DNA from: Parapontixanthobacter aurantiacus
GTDB lineage: Bacteria; Pseudomonadota; Alphaproteobacteria; Sphingomonadales; Sphingomonadaceae
Reading direction: 5' to 3'
DNA: 64,000 nt
Assembly: GCF_009827635.1 (NCBI RefSeq)
Contig: NZ_WTYW01000001.1
Location: 700,001 to 764,000 of the forward strand
Shown here: piece by piece, positions 63,863 to 64,000 of the stretch
Position numbering within the stretch: the first letter of the stretch is position 1
Layout: the number at the start of each line of letters is the position of its first letter
Notes under the pieces: generated by a model
Seen by the model: the letters and a program-made list of their open reading frames with translations, nothing else
Databases searched by the model: none
What the model was told of the DNA's origin: nothing
Made by a program: the position numbers and the translations under genes

Positions 63863-63931
63863 GTCCGGCGGCTTACTGGACCAAACCGCCCCACCGCAAT
63901 AGAACACGCGAAGAAACACGGAGCCCGCAGT

Positions 63932-64000
63932 ATGAGAACCATCCTTTCCGCCGTCCTCTTGTCGTCCGCCTGCCTGGCTTCGGTTCTTGCACCCGGTTCG
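63932..64000 (+). CDS. exported protein, 5' end only
   Basis: The first 23 codons before the window ends encode MRTILSAVLLSSACLASVLA, a clear signal sequence, with GGAG 8 bp before the ATG. SSAC could be a lipobox. Nothing can be said about function. It is divergent from the phosphatase gene, with 69 bp between the starts. Confidence 0.55.
   Translation, partial: MRTILSAVLLSSACLASVLAPGS

Overview
The window is a gene-dense, GC-rich chromosomal segment of an alphaproteobacterium, most likely order Sphingomonadales and close to Erythrobacteraceae. This rests on gene content: a DivL-type cell-cycle kinase with tyrosine in place of the H-box histidine, AddAB rather than RecBCD, Flp-type pilins, aroK-aroB beside xerD and accA, AmgK-MurU peptidoglycan recycling, and a propionyl-CoA/methylmalonyl-CoA cluster with bioB inside it. 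No sequence search was run, so the family-level placement is inference. Nearly everything is housekeeping. I see no transposase, phage module, CRISPR array, rRNA operon or replication origin.

Left end (1-9.4 kb): a translationally coupled minus-strand operon (CsoR-type repressor, DUF2231 membrane protein, DUF411 protein, glutaredoxin-MauE fusion, potassium-channel-like protein cut by the window edge) sits behind a palindrome that looks like the CsoR operator. Then come tRNA-Gln, a YghU-type glutathione transferase, a type IB topoisomerase, NAD synthetase, pirin and the branched-chain aminotransferase IlvE. Upstream of ilvE lies a short unit with a near-perfect Shine-Dalgarno, a 19-codon ORF and a factor-independent terminator.

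9.6-21.9 kb: a lipoprotein and TlyA precede the propionate block pccB - two small membrane proteins - methylmalonyl-CoA epimerase - GST - enoyl-CoA hydratase - methylmalonyl-CoA mutase - small membrane protein - bioB - membrane protein - secreted protein - pccA. Together these convert propionyl-CoA to succinyl-CoA, with biotin synthase supplying the carboxylase cofactor. The 3' end of pccB is duplicated in diverged form about 430 bp downstream, behind the first small membrane gene.

22-34 kb: aroB and aroK (minus) diverge from a tiny membrane protein, a large secreted protein of unknown function, XerD and AccA. An M48 metalloprotease follows, then three Flp-pilin-like genes, MutT, tRNA-Arg, a row of three hairpins, a phospholipase-D-family protein, FolE and a peroxiredoxin.

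34-54 kb: ahcY, then the overlapping series divL-tsaE-amgK-murU followed by addB-addA and trxA (cell-cycle control, tRNA modification, cell-wall recycling, double-strand-break repair). Convergent to these are an inositol-monophosphatase-family gene and argJ. A small secreted protein, SecA and a TauE/SafE transporter follow.

54-64 kb: a sulfotransferase, tRNA-Asn, NAD kinase, a c-di-GMP phosphodiesterase with a degenerate GGDEF half, Mfd, SdhE, RecG, a low-molecular-weight protein tyrosine phosphatase, and the first 23 codons of an exported protein at the right edge.
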